Assembly: GCA_036873135.1 (NCBI GenBank)
Contig: JAPTYO010000059.1
Coordinates: forward strand, 7,867,066 to 7,931,065
Direction: 5' to 3'
DNA length: 64,000 nt
DNA from: Clarkia xantiana subsp. parviflora
Lineage: Eukaryota > Streptophyta > Magnoliopsida > Myrtales > Onagraceae
Shown: positions 11,680 to 20,647 of the stretch, in pieces
Position numbering within the stretch: position 1 is the first letter of the stretch
How the letters are laid out: the number at the start of each line of letters is the position of its first letter
Program-made: the position numbers and the translations under genes
Notes under the pieces: model-generated
Seen by the model: the letters and a program-made list of their open reading frames with translations, nothing else
Databases searched by the model: none
Told to the model about the DNA's origin: nothing

Positions 11680-12165
11680 ATGAAGACATGAAGTCTCAAA
11701 AGGCAGATGATGATTCGTTGGCCTCTTTGAAGATGGACAATGCAAAGCTCCTCTCCTTTGAGCAGGGTAAGCTGTTTGGTATTAAGGAAGGCAAATCCTC
11801 AGCTATGAAGGAATTTTTGGCCTCCAAATACTTCGCTTAGAAGGCCGAGAAGCATTGCCAGCATATCATTGGAATCTTTTTGCAAGAAGATGATTGTTAA
11901 GATTTTTTCCTTGGCTCCTACGTTTCCTTTTGGTCAGCTTGGGGAGTATGCCTTGTTTGCCACTGATTATGTGAAGCGTCTACATAAGCGAGGTTCGAGC
12001 TCTAGGTTCATTACTGAGGATGCATCTCATGCTAAGGTTGGAGAACAAGTGGTGGAGACCCATGCACCTGATGGTACCAAGTCTGCCTACTCTTCGCAGG
12101 CTTCTGACAAAGGAGATGATCCCCCCCCCCCCCCCCCATGCGAAAGACGGCGGAGATGAAACTTA
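11680..12165 (+). pseudogene. C-terminal fragment of a Tat-type retrotransposon accessory gene
   Basis: The first part reads as a charged, coiled-coil-like peptide (SLKMDNAKLLSFEQGKLFGI, from about 11710), stopped at 11839. In a shifted frame comes KIFSLAPTFPFGQLGEYALF. The last block lines up with RVSILAPGFPFDKLGPYAEF in the antisense gene of element G (36250-36310), showing common origin. Here it lies on the same strand as the gag-pol pieces to its left. In element G the accessory gene is antisense, so this join is not the ancestral arrangement. A C-run (12121-12137) and then a Mutator-like element interrupt the 3' part. Confidence 0.7.
12121..12137. repeat. Homopolymer run (C17)
   Basis: Seventeen consecutive C after a GAT-rich stretch. 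The length is probably unstable. Confidence 0.9.
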
Positions 12166-12191
12166 TTTCGTGGTTGCTTGATTTTATTTTA

Positions 12192-13143
12192 GGGATTAAA
12201 TACATTTTCATACCACTTCTTTTCACAGAATCCACTTTTGGTACCACTTTTTTGTATACTTTTAGTACCAATTCTTTCAACTTTATATCATTTTGGTACC
12301 ACCGTTAACTTTCAGTCCAAATTGGCCGTTAAGTGTCATGTTCCATGCACTTGACCACCCTAAACTTTTGAATTTGTTTCAATTTAGTCCATCTAATGCA
12401 TCCCTAACTTTTAATTTGTTCAATTTAGCTCTAAAATTTCCAAATCGAACCCTTGACCCAAATTGACATAGCCGGACCTAGCCCTAGGCTAGGTCCGGTT
12501 GGGTCAATTGGGACCTAGCCCCAATTGAACCCAATTGGGACCTACCTAGGTCCGGCTAGGCCAATTGGGACCTAGCCCCAATTGGGTTCAATTGGGGCGA
12601 GGCCCCAATTGGGTTCAATTGGGGCGAGGCCCCAATTGACCCAGCCGGACCTAGCCTAGGGCTAGGTCCGACCCTGGGTTGGGTTCACCAGGGTCCGGCG
12701 ACCTCGGCCCAGGGATGGACCTAGCCCTAGGCTAGGTCCGGCTGGGTCAATTGGGACATAGCCCCAATTGAACCCAATTGGGACCTAGCCCCAATTGAAC
12801 CCAATTGGGGCTAGGTTCCAATTGGCCTAGCCGGACCTAGCCCTAGGCTAGGTCCGGGTAGGTCAATTTGGGTTAAGGGTTTTGTTTTGAAATTCTAGGA
12901 CTAAATTGAACAAATTAAAAGTCAGGGATGTATTAGATGGACTAAATTGAAACAAATTCAAAAGTTTAGGGCGGTCACGTGCATGGCACATGACACTAAA
13001 CGGCCAATTTGGACGGAAAGTTAACGGTGGTACCAAAATGATACAAAGTTGAAAGAATTGGTACCAAAAGTATACGAAAAAATAGAAGTGGTACCAAAAG
13101 TGGATTCTGTGCAAAGAAGTGGTATGAAAAGGTACTTAATCCC
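12192..13143. mobile_element. Non-autonomous Mutator-like foldback element, copy 2
   Basis: A 952-bp relative of 7335-8129. The ends are GGGATTAAATAC and GTACTTAATCCC. The same 10 bp, TTTTATTTTA, lie directly outside both ends (12182-12191 and 13144-13153), consistent with a 9-10-bp Mutator target duplication. The core has more palindromic units than copy 1, alternating CAATTGGG and CCTAGGCTAGGTCCGG modules. No transposase is encoded. It is inserted into the remains of the accessory gene's 3' region. Confidence 0.88.
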
Positions 13144-13384
13144 TTTTATTTTACTATCTACTGTAGACACTTAGTAGATGTTGCTCCCACTTGCTTTGGA
13201 AGAGTTGTCCTTGTGGTTGCGCTTTACTTGTTTTCTTTATGTGGCTAGATGATTGAATTTCTTACGACTCTGTCTTGTGAGGATTTATATATATGCAACC
13301 GTTGTCATATATTAATAGCCTTGTTGTTGTGTTTTGATAAGAGGATTGCCCTTTTGAGTAAAGGGCTTATGTTCCCTGTACACT

Positions 13385-13915
13385 TGAAGGATTACCCTTG
13401 CGGGTCTTCCTATTTCATTTGGAAGGGTTGTCCTTATGGTCTTCCCATTTTCATTCGGAAGGGTTGCCCTTGTGGATCTTCCCCTTTTTATTTGGAAAGG
13501 GTTGCCCTTGTGGGTCTTCCCCTTTTTATTTGGAAGGGTTGTCTTTATGGGTCTTCCCATTTTTCATTCGGAAGGGTTGCCCTTGTGGGTCTTCCCCTTT
13601 TTATTTGGAAGGGTTGCCCTTATGTTCCCCTTTTTATTCAGATGAGTTTCCCTTAAGGGTCTTCCCATTTTCATTTGGAAGGGTCGCTCGTGTGGGTCTT
13701 CCCCTTTTTATTCGGAAGGGTTGCCCTTAAGGGTCTTCCCATTTTCATTTGGAAGGGTTGTCCTTGTGGGTCTTCCCCTTTTTATTCAGATGGATTGCCC
13801 TTAAGGGTCTTCCTCTTTTCATTTGGAAGGGTTGCCCTTGTGGGTCTTCCCCTTTTTATTTGGAAGGGTTGCCCTTAAGGGTCTTCCCCTTTTCATTTGG
13901 AAGGGTTGCCCTTTT
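13385..13915. repeat. Minisatellite, about 37-bp unit, about 14 copies
   Basis: Units begin GGAAGGGTTGCCCTTGTGGG and continue TCTTCCCCTTTTTATTT. Variants carry TTAAGGGT in place of TTGTGGGT, and CAGATG in place of GGAAGG. Open frames across it are by-products of a repeat unit without stops. It lies downstream of an accessory-gene fragment. Element G also has a (different) satellite array downstream of its accessory gene. Confidence 0.9.
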
Positions 13916-14251
13916 TATTTTCTTCATACACGATGATGACTTGGATCAACTTGATTTTAGATAAGCAAACATAATAAGATTTTCTAGTTTATGTATTAAT
14001 CAAGTGCAGCACGAGTTTTTCGATTCAACAGTTATTGCTGTCCTTTATGTGAAGTTTGTAACTGCATCATCAAAATTAATTACTTTATTGTGGCGGACTT
14101 TTGGTTTCAGAACATCTTATGCGCCATAAAAACTATAGTTTAGTATATGGTCTATTAAGACCTGCTGTTTGAGAATGCAAAAGAAAAACATTTTGCAGGT
14201 GGGTTTGATTTACTGAGAATTTATGTTAACCTTGAATCTCTGATTTTGCAG

Positions 14252-14568
14252 AATTGACCGATATTCTTCCTGGCATCCTCAACCAACTTGGTAAATCTAT
14301 TGAAAAAAAAAGTCCTGCATGAATGTTGTTCAGTTCATAATCAAGAACTCATACAAATTAACATGTGTAAAAATGTTCAGGACCCGACAATTTGGACAAC
14401 CTGAGGAAACTAGCGGAGCAATTGCAGAAAGGTGGTGGTGGTGATGGTGATGCTCAACCAGAAGATGCAGATGATGATGATGACGTGCCCGATCTTGTTC
14501 CTGGAGAGACATTTGAGGCTGCTGCTGAGGAAAGCCATACTGCTGGTGCTGCTGCAGCAACAACCTAA
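14252..14568 (+). pseudogene. BTF3: BTF3 / nascent polypeptide-associated complex subunit beta, last two exons only
   Basis: The beta subunit of NAC binds ribosomes and shields nascent chains in the cytosol. Two exons join cleanly. Exon 14252-14290 (39 bp, after ATTTTGCAG) gives LTDILPGILNQL; a 90-bp intron (GTAAAT...TTCAG) follows; the terminal exon 14381-14568 gives GPDNLDNLRKLAEQLQKGGG, then an acidic tail with QPEDADDDDDVPDLVPGE and a TAA stop. This matches the C-terminal half of plant BTF3 proteins, which are usually about 150-165 residues; only about 76 are here. The upstream NAC-domain exons were not found in the preceding 14 kb, which is packed with transposons. It is either a truncated pseudogene or a gene whose 5' exons lie left of the window. 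The reading frame of what is present is intact. Confidence 0.85.
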
Positions 14569-14696
14569 ATTGGGTTTCCTCTGCTTTCTCCTTCAACACT
14601 TTTTCCATATCACTCAGACTCACCCTTTTGGTGAAGCTTTTTCTTGTTTCTGGCGTTCACTTTGTGGATTACTTGTGTACTAAAATCTAAACATTA

Positions 14697-14855
14697 TTTT
14701 GAAGAGTAGAGTATTCCCCCAAGCTATCTTTATTAGCAGCAATTCACGAATTCAACCCAAACTAAACTTTTATATCAGTGATGAATATACCATTACTCCA
14801 AGTTCTTACTCTTTTCATCATAACACTTAACATTACTCGACTTGTGGTTTCCTTA
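14697..14855 (-). pseudogene. Degenerate copy of the 3' end of the NAB-domain gene
   Basis: Bases 14697-14803 resemble 18158-18275, the region just downstream of the NAB-domain gene (shared words include CAAGCTATC, TTAGCAGCAATTCA and ATTACTCCAAGTT). Bases 14810-14850 resemble 18402-18446 inside its last exon (ATCA..CACTTAAC..TACT). The stretch between these two blocks is deleted here. No open frame survives. This indicates an old partial duplication. Confidence 0.65.
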
Positions 14856-14860
14856 GTGGT

Positions 14861-15339
14861 CTTAGAAGAGGTCCTCAACAAGAAGGGTAATCGCAACATG
14901 TTTATTTCATACTAGATTAATTATCACTTGCACTGGATCAATCAATCCTTTAAGAATGGATCAATCAATCCCTTAAGAGTTAAGAGAAAAGTGTTGGATG
15001 AGTATAATTTATTGTTATTGTTACTTTTATCCATTAGTGACTAATCAATTTGCATTTTCATTTTCAAAGTAAAGTACCAACAAAATAAAACGTTTTTATT
15101 GAATTATATAGAGCTCGAAGGTCATGAGGCAACGATAGGTATTTATGTGTGAATAATGTCGAATCAATCATGTGAAAGAGTGTATAGATGCGTATATATA
15201 GGCATGGGGCAGTTACACACTTCTGAAGTGTGTAACTTTAATTCCGGACTTACCGAGCCGTGTAAGAGCACCCCATATGGGTGCACTATTTCCTACATGC
15301 TGCTGTTGAAGTTGAATATTGAAATCTGTTCTTAGCTGC
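14861..15339. other. Intergenic DNA with a short palindrome
   Basis: No gene seen. A 14-bp-arm hairpin, AGTTACACACTTC / GAAGTGTGTAACT, lies at 15211-15237. It may belong to the damaged 5' LTR of the element that follows. Confidence 0.4.
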
Positions 15340-16148
15340 GACCCTTGTTCTTCTTCTCCTCACCTAATTGAATCCATTCTTCTAAAATCGATCTCCCTTT
15401 TGACCCGATCAATCTCCATATGTAAGGTTTTCCTCTTCTTTTGTGTGATTTATCGTTGCGATCGATTTGGACCGTAACAACTGGTATCAGAGCTTTGCCG
15501 AAGCTAGGTTACCACCTCGCCTCTGTCGCCACCCTCCGCCTTGGCGCCACCGCTCCGCCGCATCTCTCCTCTGCAGTAGTGTTTCAGCCATACGCAGCTA
15601 TCTGTTCAGCTGCTTTATCATATTCTAGTAACCTCTGCTGCTGGTTATTACTGTATGCTGTTATCGTTGTTCTGCTCTGTTGTGCTTTGTTGATCTGCTT
15701 TTGGAAGTTGATTATTAAATCTGAGGGGCTGCTGCAAATTCTTAAAACATTTATGAACAAGTAGATTTTGTGCCTATAAGGTGTTTGATGAAATGCCTAT
15801 TAGAAAATTATAGTCTAAGTTGGTCATTACTGCTGCACCTTTTGAGTAGTATTGGACTGTGCTATATCTTTAATCGCGACCACCAACTTGTCAATTGATG
15901 ATAGGTTCGACTCAATTGACCAAAAACTAGATAAGATTCTCCAAATGGTCACTTCCATAGCTGCAGAGTAAAGTATTCATCTTCAAATTGAGGAACACCA
16001 AGAATTTACAAAGGAGCAGCAAAGAGAATCATATAAATTAGATAATCTGCAAGGAAGTACTGTTATTGCTACTACAATTGGATATGAGTTCTTAGGTATT
16101 GGAGGAATTTTAAGTCAGCCAACCAATTATGGAAGTTCAGACGAAGTT

Positions 16149-16373
16149 TTGGAAAATGGAGGAATAAATTGGGATTATGTATTACTTGATTCTGATGAAT
16201 TAATTCCTCGCCATTTCATTCTGAGAAATGAAGATGCAGATAACTGTTTCAACTCTGCAATAGACTTGGGTATTAATTTGATCGAGCCTGAGCCACCTCC
16301 TTTAGAGCCCACTTCAATCCAAACCACCCTTCCAGTTCCATATACCTCTAAGAAAACCAGTAAGGTAGAATAA
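16149..16373 (+). pseudogene. Unrecognised frame in the decayed element (possible gag leader)
   Basis: About 75 codons, acidic then proline-rich (EPEPPPLEPTSIQTTLPVPY). It is preceded in an interrupted frame by RFDSIDQKLDKILQMVTSIA (about 15904-15963), which looks like the coiled-coil start common in gag proteins of plant LTR elements. Identity is not established. Confidence 0.35.
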
Positions 16374-16523
16374 TCAAAGTTAGAGAGCGAAGATGAGATA
16401 TCTATCAATGACTTAGTGAAATTTGTAGCGAAGAAGGAATGGAATCTGACAGTGATGCACAAGCAGATTAAAGAGATTCAAACAGAAGAAATGAAAGTTA
16501 AGATCCTCTGAAGCTATGTTGAG

Positions 16524-16964
16524 ATGGAGAATGTGATGGACAAGACAAGAAGAGAAGAGAAGGTTAATAGCTTTGTCTCTAATGTATTAATTGGTGGAGG
16601 GTCATATGGAAGAGTTTACCCTGCAACCCTTCGTGATGGAAAAGAAGTGGCAGTCAAAAAGCTTGGTAATTATTCCTATGAACCTGACTTCTATTACAAA
16701 TTCATGAGTAAGCTCTCCAATGTTTCGCGACTGAAGCATGATAAATTTGTGGAGTTACTTGGGTATTGTGTGAAGTATGATATGCGCATGCTCGGCCATG
16801 ATTTTAACACAATGGGATGTTTGAATGATTTGTTACGTGAGAGTTTTGGAAGTGCCTTCATGTTCTATTGTATTCTAGAGGATTATGGTTGGTCGTTTCT
16901 TCGGGACTACGATGGGTTTGATGGTCCTGGACACATTGAGGACAATGTGTTATTTAAGGGGTAG
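16524..16964 (+). pseudogene. Pti1-like protein kinase N-lobe fragment captured in a retroelement
   Basis: This frame carries part of a Pti1-type receptor-like cytoplasmic kinase (Ser/Thr kinases acting downstream of immune and growth receptors). Visible are the glycine loop IGGGSYGRVYPATL (family form GEGSYGRVY), the ATP-binding Lys in KEVAVKKLG, the alpha-C region ending SRLKHDKFVELLGYCV, and GHDFNTMGCLNDLLR, the start of the hinge and alpha-D. The C-lobe, with the HRD and DFG motifs, is absent. After LLR the sequence becomes unrelated and ends HIEDNVLFKG, the tail that abuts the 3' LTR. The frame is open for 146 codons but cannot encode an active kinase. It is best read as a host gene piece transduced by an LTR element. 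No intron interrupts the kinase part. Confidence 0.75.
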
Positions 16965-16968
16965 GCAA

Positions 16969-17248
16969 TGTTACGAGATTAAATTACTATAGGGGTCTTT
17001 TTACTGTGTTTAATAAGTAGTGGGTGTAATTTAGTTATGCTAGGGTTAAATATGCTTTGTAAGCAAATGAAAACAACAATGAATCAATGAAATATTATCT
17101 CCCTGTTCTTTACTCTTCTTTCTCGATTCTGTCTAATCTATCCGTCTAATCTGTGTGAAATCTATCTTCCTCACGTATCCGATCAATCTCTCCCTAGGAT
17201 TTTCCTCTTCTTGTGCAATTTATCGTTACGATCGATTTGGATCGTTAC
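16969..17248 (+). repeat. Probable 3' LTR of the kinase-carrying element
   Basis: It begins TGTTACGAG. The far end GATCGATTTGGATCGTTAC corresponds to GATCGATTTGGACCGTAACA at 15460-15479. A pyrimidine-rich block (from about 17098) is partly repeated again at 17247-17300, showing a local tandem duplication. Confidence 0.5.
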
Positions 17249-17313
17249 GTATCCGATCAATCTCTCCCTGTTCTTTACTCTTCTCTCTCGATTCTTTACC
17301 CTAATTATCGCTC

Positions 17314-18052
17314 GAGTTGTGTTGGGTCTTCTACAGATTGTCAAAAGGAAGATAACTCCTCTGATTATAACCGAATTTTTGAAGAAGACATTTATGATGT
17401 CAATTACATGATAGACAGTAGAGAAGAATATTGGAGTAGAAGGCAAAAATCTAAAGGTAGAGGGACTCATATTCAGCAACTGAGAAAAGAGACAAAAAAA
17501 TTCTGAATTACAACACAAAGAAAGAATAGAAAGCTCAAAGAAGAAGAGAGAGAGATGAAGACAAACTCCAAGAAAGAAGTTGTTGATTTGAACAAAATAG
17601 ATGAGTTCATAGGGTATCAAACAGAAGACGACTTTGATTATAACGAATTTCTTGAAAAACGTTTGACTTGTGGTTGTGTGTGTTATGACTATTCTTTTGA
17701 TCAATTGGCTCGACCAGTAGCTGTTCTTGGTCTATAGGGTGGTATCAAGAGGAAGATGATTATAATTGTAACCAACTTTCTGAAGAAGAAGACGTTTATG
17801 ATGTCAATTACACGAAATATTGTAGAAAAAAGTGGAGTAAAAGAGTGAAAGCTAGATGCAGAGAGACTTATTATATTCGACAACACAGAAGAGTGAATGT
17901 CAACAAAAACATATCAAACACCTACACCAAGACAGATCCGAAAGCCCGAAGAAGAAGAAGAAAACACTTCAGCACTCACTCCAGAAGAATAGTTAAGAAA
18001 GAAGCTATTTATTGGAACAAAATGTCAATCTTCATCTCTTTGTTTGGTTAGA
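17314..18052 (+). pseudogene. Repeated acidic/tyrosine-rich peptide module, unrecognised
   Basis: Three related segments follow one another. At 17339 the frame reads KEDNSSDYNRIFEEDIYDVN; at 17617, TEDDFDYNEFLEK; at 17740, EEDDYNCNQLSEEEDVYDVN. Copies one and three share about 150 bp at the nucleotide level. The frames are separated by stops and run into Arg/Lys-rich tails (KARRRRRKHFSTHSRRI near 17940). I do not recognise the family. It may be leader or accessory sequence of the adjoining LTR element, or a second fragment of one. Confidence 0.3.
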
Positions 18053-18157
18053 AACTTAATGTGTACTATTAAACTTGGTTTGCTCATTTTTCAAATGAGG
18101 TGAGACAATAATAAGATATGTATGCACTGATTAGAAGCTTTGAATAAACATATATTT

Positions 18158-18325
18158 TTTGAAGACTAGAGTATGCCCCAAGCTATCCTTTTTAGCAGCA
18201 ATTCAAGAATTTAATCCGAAACTTAACTATTATTATATCACTAAGTAAATACACCACCATTACTCCAAGTTTGCAACAGATTACAAGTAGAACACAATAG
18301 ATTCTTTTTTAATCCCTAGCCACCA
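18158..18325 (-). other. Downstream (3' UTR) region of the NAB-domain gene
   Basis: This stretch directly follows the stop codon. It is the part copied, in decayed form, at 14697-14803, suggesting it was once duplicated along with the gene. Confidence 0.5.
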
Positions 18326-20647
18326 TTAGGAGGGATTAGAGTTGATTCCACACATGAAGAGGTCCATTTTCTTGACTTTTCCCCACAATCCAAACACCTT
18401 GCTACTCCTTTCATCACACTTAACGCTACTTGTCCTCTTTACCTTGTTCCCTACGTTTCCCTTCTTCTGCAGCTGCTCACTGTAAACCTTGTTCCGCACC
18501 TCAAGTTTACATACTTGCCCCTGAAGATCCTCGATTTTACGAGCCAGTCCCAACATCCTCTGATCCTCCCTCATCCTCAGCAAACACCTCGCGAGTTCAC
18601 TCGCCTCCCTCTTCACAAACATGCACTCCGACACCAAATCTCGGTTCTCATTCGCAAGCGCTGCCACCCTATATCCGAGCCTCGCGTTTTCGTTCAACAG
18701 TATCATCCTCTCAGACTCCAACACCTCGAGCAAGCTCCTCTGCAGTTCGATCTTCCTGGCCGAATCCTTAGCCCAGCCCGCCATGGCTCGACTCTATTTT
18801 TAATATAACTTAATCAGAATATAATAAAATATAATTTTCTTATTGTATTTATTCCCTAATACGAACCTCATGGACTAGTATCTCGCACTCCACATTCTTC
18901 ATGACCACCTCCGCCACAAGACCATCGATATCGAATATTCCGTTCGAAGCGCTATTCGTGAGAGGCGGCGGTTGGTAGGAGATAGAGCTCTCGGCATCGG
19001 AGGAGAAATCGAGGGTTTCTTTCGTGATGTCGTGGTATTGCTCGTCGGTATCGGTTAAGGTGGAGATTTGTGAGGAGTGGCGGCTATGGCATTGCTGGGG
19101 CTTGTTCTTCTTCGATAGGGTTTGAAGGTATCGGTCGGATAAGGAAACATATGCTTTGTATAGGTCTTGAAGGAGAGACAGGAGCTGAGGGCGTTTTTCG
19201 TAGTAGGATTCGGCTCGCTTCGCAAATGTCTCACCCGCGTCGATGTTTTCTTCGGGCTTGTTTATCGATAGAAATTTCACTCTCTCTTCTATATCTGCAC
19301 AACACGAAACATGATAATGATTCAAAACTGAAATGGTGGCGGTACAATTTTTTTGAAACAATAGGGTGCGTTTGAATACTTTTGAAAGGTGAGGATGCAA
19401 GTTGCAACGTAGTCAAAACATTGGATACGTTAGATATAGAGAGGTCACTGTCGGGGAAAGGAACAAGCTCAATTATCTAGTGCAGAATAGTAGTTGTCAC
19501 AAGACAACAACATAGTTTCAAATTTGAAAAAACAAGGTATGATTTGGTCCGGTTTAGGATATTAGGACCGTTAAATACGATAGCACGCACGAAGAAATTA
19601 ATTTTGTACATGCACATGATAAATAATATCACCAACAGTAATTTTTGTGTTCTAATCGTGTTTAGGTATTAAAAGATAACACAATAGAAATGTATACCTA
19701 AATATAATCTTATTTGAACAAATCTTATTTAGTAGCTTTTAATTAGTAATTTAATTTGAAAAGTTAGTAAATTCTACATGGGTTATTTGTAAAAATTACT
19801 ATTTGTATGTAAATTCAGAGTTCTTATATGACATATTTATTATTTGATATATTTGGTTACAGTTCTCACATATGAATATGAAGTACTCATAGACAGAAGA
19901 CACCTACCTCCACGTGTATATTATCATTGTAATGGTACTTATTAGTGTTTTATTTATGTGTTAAGTTAGTCATATGCTTATGTAAGAAAATATATCAAAT
20001 AATGAATAACTGTGAATTCATTCATACATACATACGGCTGGCTACCCTACCCCACCCTAGAAGAGGAGAGGAGAAGAGAAGATGACAGTGACAAGTATAT
20101 GGTTCCTTCCAGACACAAGCCAAACTAAACAGACAGACTGACGTAACTAAAGGAATCTACGCCATTCATTGCCTTGCCCCATCCCTCTCTCTCTATATAT
20201 CTTGTTCCATTTCAAGGGGAATAGTAACATTTATTAGTTGTATGTATATAGTTACATTCCAAACTTACTCTCAACTATTTACCCCGTAGTTAAAAAGTAA
20301 TTCCTAATTTCTTCTTCTTGTGGGCATTCAGTGTGCATGGTAAAAAAACTCAGAAGATTAGTATTTAAAGGCAATAGTGAAACACAGACAAATGAATAAA
20401 TAAATGAAGCAGGTCCGTCCCTTTGGATTGCAATAATTTATCAACCCAGATTTTATGGGAAAAAAAAAGGTAGAAAAAATGATACTGATGACCGTTTATA
20501 GAAATATGAATTGTGTGAGTAGGTAGGTAGTTTGCGGAATTTACCAGCAAGGGTGGCGAGGAGCCAGGAAGGCGGAGCTGTGGCGGTGGTTGCAGCTGAC
20601 GGTGGTGGCGAAGACGACATATTTGACTCTGCCTTCTGGTCTTCCAT
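18326..20647 (-). CDS. NAB-domain, coiled-coil protein (KIP1/NETWORKED-like), three exons
   Basis: The model has exons 20647-20545, 19294-18867 and 18793-18326 (stop included), with GT-AG introns of 1250 and 73 bp. The phases fit exactly and give 332 residues. The ATG at 20647 is chosen because the longer upstream frame has no ATG. Residues about 25-92 resemble the actin-binding NAB domain of KIP1/NET proteins: PSWLLATLADIEERVK, then ETFAKRAESYYEKRPQL, then YKAYVSLSDRY. The first junction falls inside the domain (LATLA/D). The Trp-triplet start of the typical domain is missing. Residues about 178-290 form a Glu/Leu/Arg-rich coiled coil. Family members link membranes to actin; it resembles short kinase-interacting family proteins more than large NET proteins. 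The frame is open throughout. A TATATA at about 20770-20780 could be its promoter. The short intron is about 80% A/T, normal for plants. Confidence 0.85.

Larger units (their letters stand above)
15340..17248 (+). mobile_element. Decayed non-autonomous LTR element carrying a kinase-gene fragment
   Basis: A primer site TGGTATCAGAGC (15482-15493) follows an LTR-like end GACCGTAACA two bases upstream. The last about 100 bp before it resemble 17150-17248 (shared ATTTATCGTT.CGATCGATTTGG). A 3' LTR-like block starts at 16969 with TGTTACGAGATT, right after GGACAATGTG...AAGGGGTAGG, a layout typical just before a 3' LTR. The left LTR is degraded apart from its end, so the left boundary is unclear. The interior holds a short unrecognised frame (16149-16373) and a Pti1-like kinase fragment. 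There is no pol. Confidence 0.6.

Noticed and set aside
12032..12159. Frame ending in a proline run
   Set aside because: The proline run is the C17 homopolymer; only the upstream part is accepted, as a fragment related to the accessory gene.
7881..13114. Minus-strand frames near 7881-8084 and 12863-13114 encoding the same peptide end
   Set aside because: They are the right inverted arms of the two Mutator-like elements, not genes.
13249..13964. Overlapping open frames rich in GRVALVGLPLFIWKGCP-like repeats
   Set aside because: They are translations of the 37-bp minisatellite; every frame lacking a stop in the unit stays open.
15441..15764. 107-codon frame starting in the LTR-like sequence
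   Set aside because: Spans the primer site and leader of the decayed element; hydrophobic low-complexity translation.
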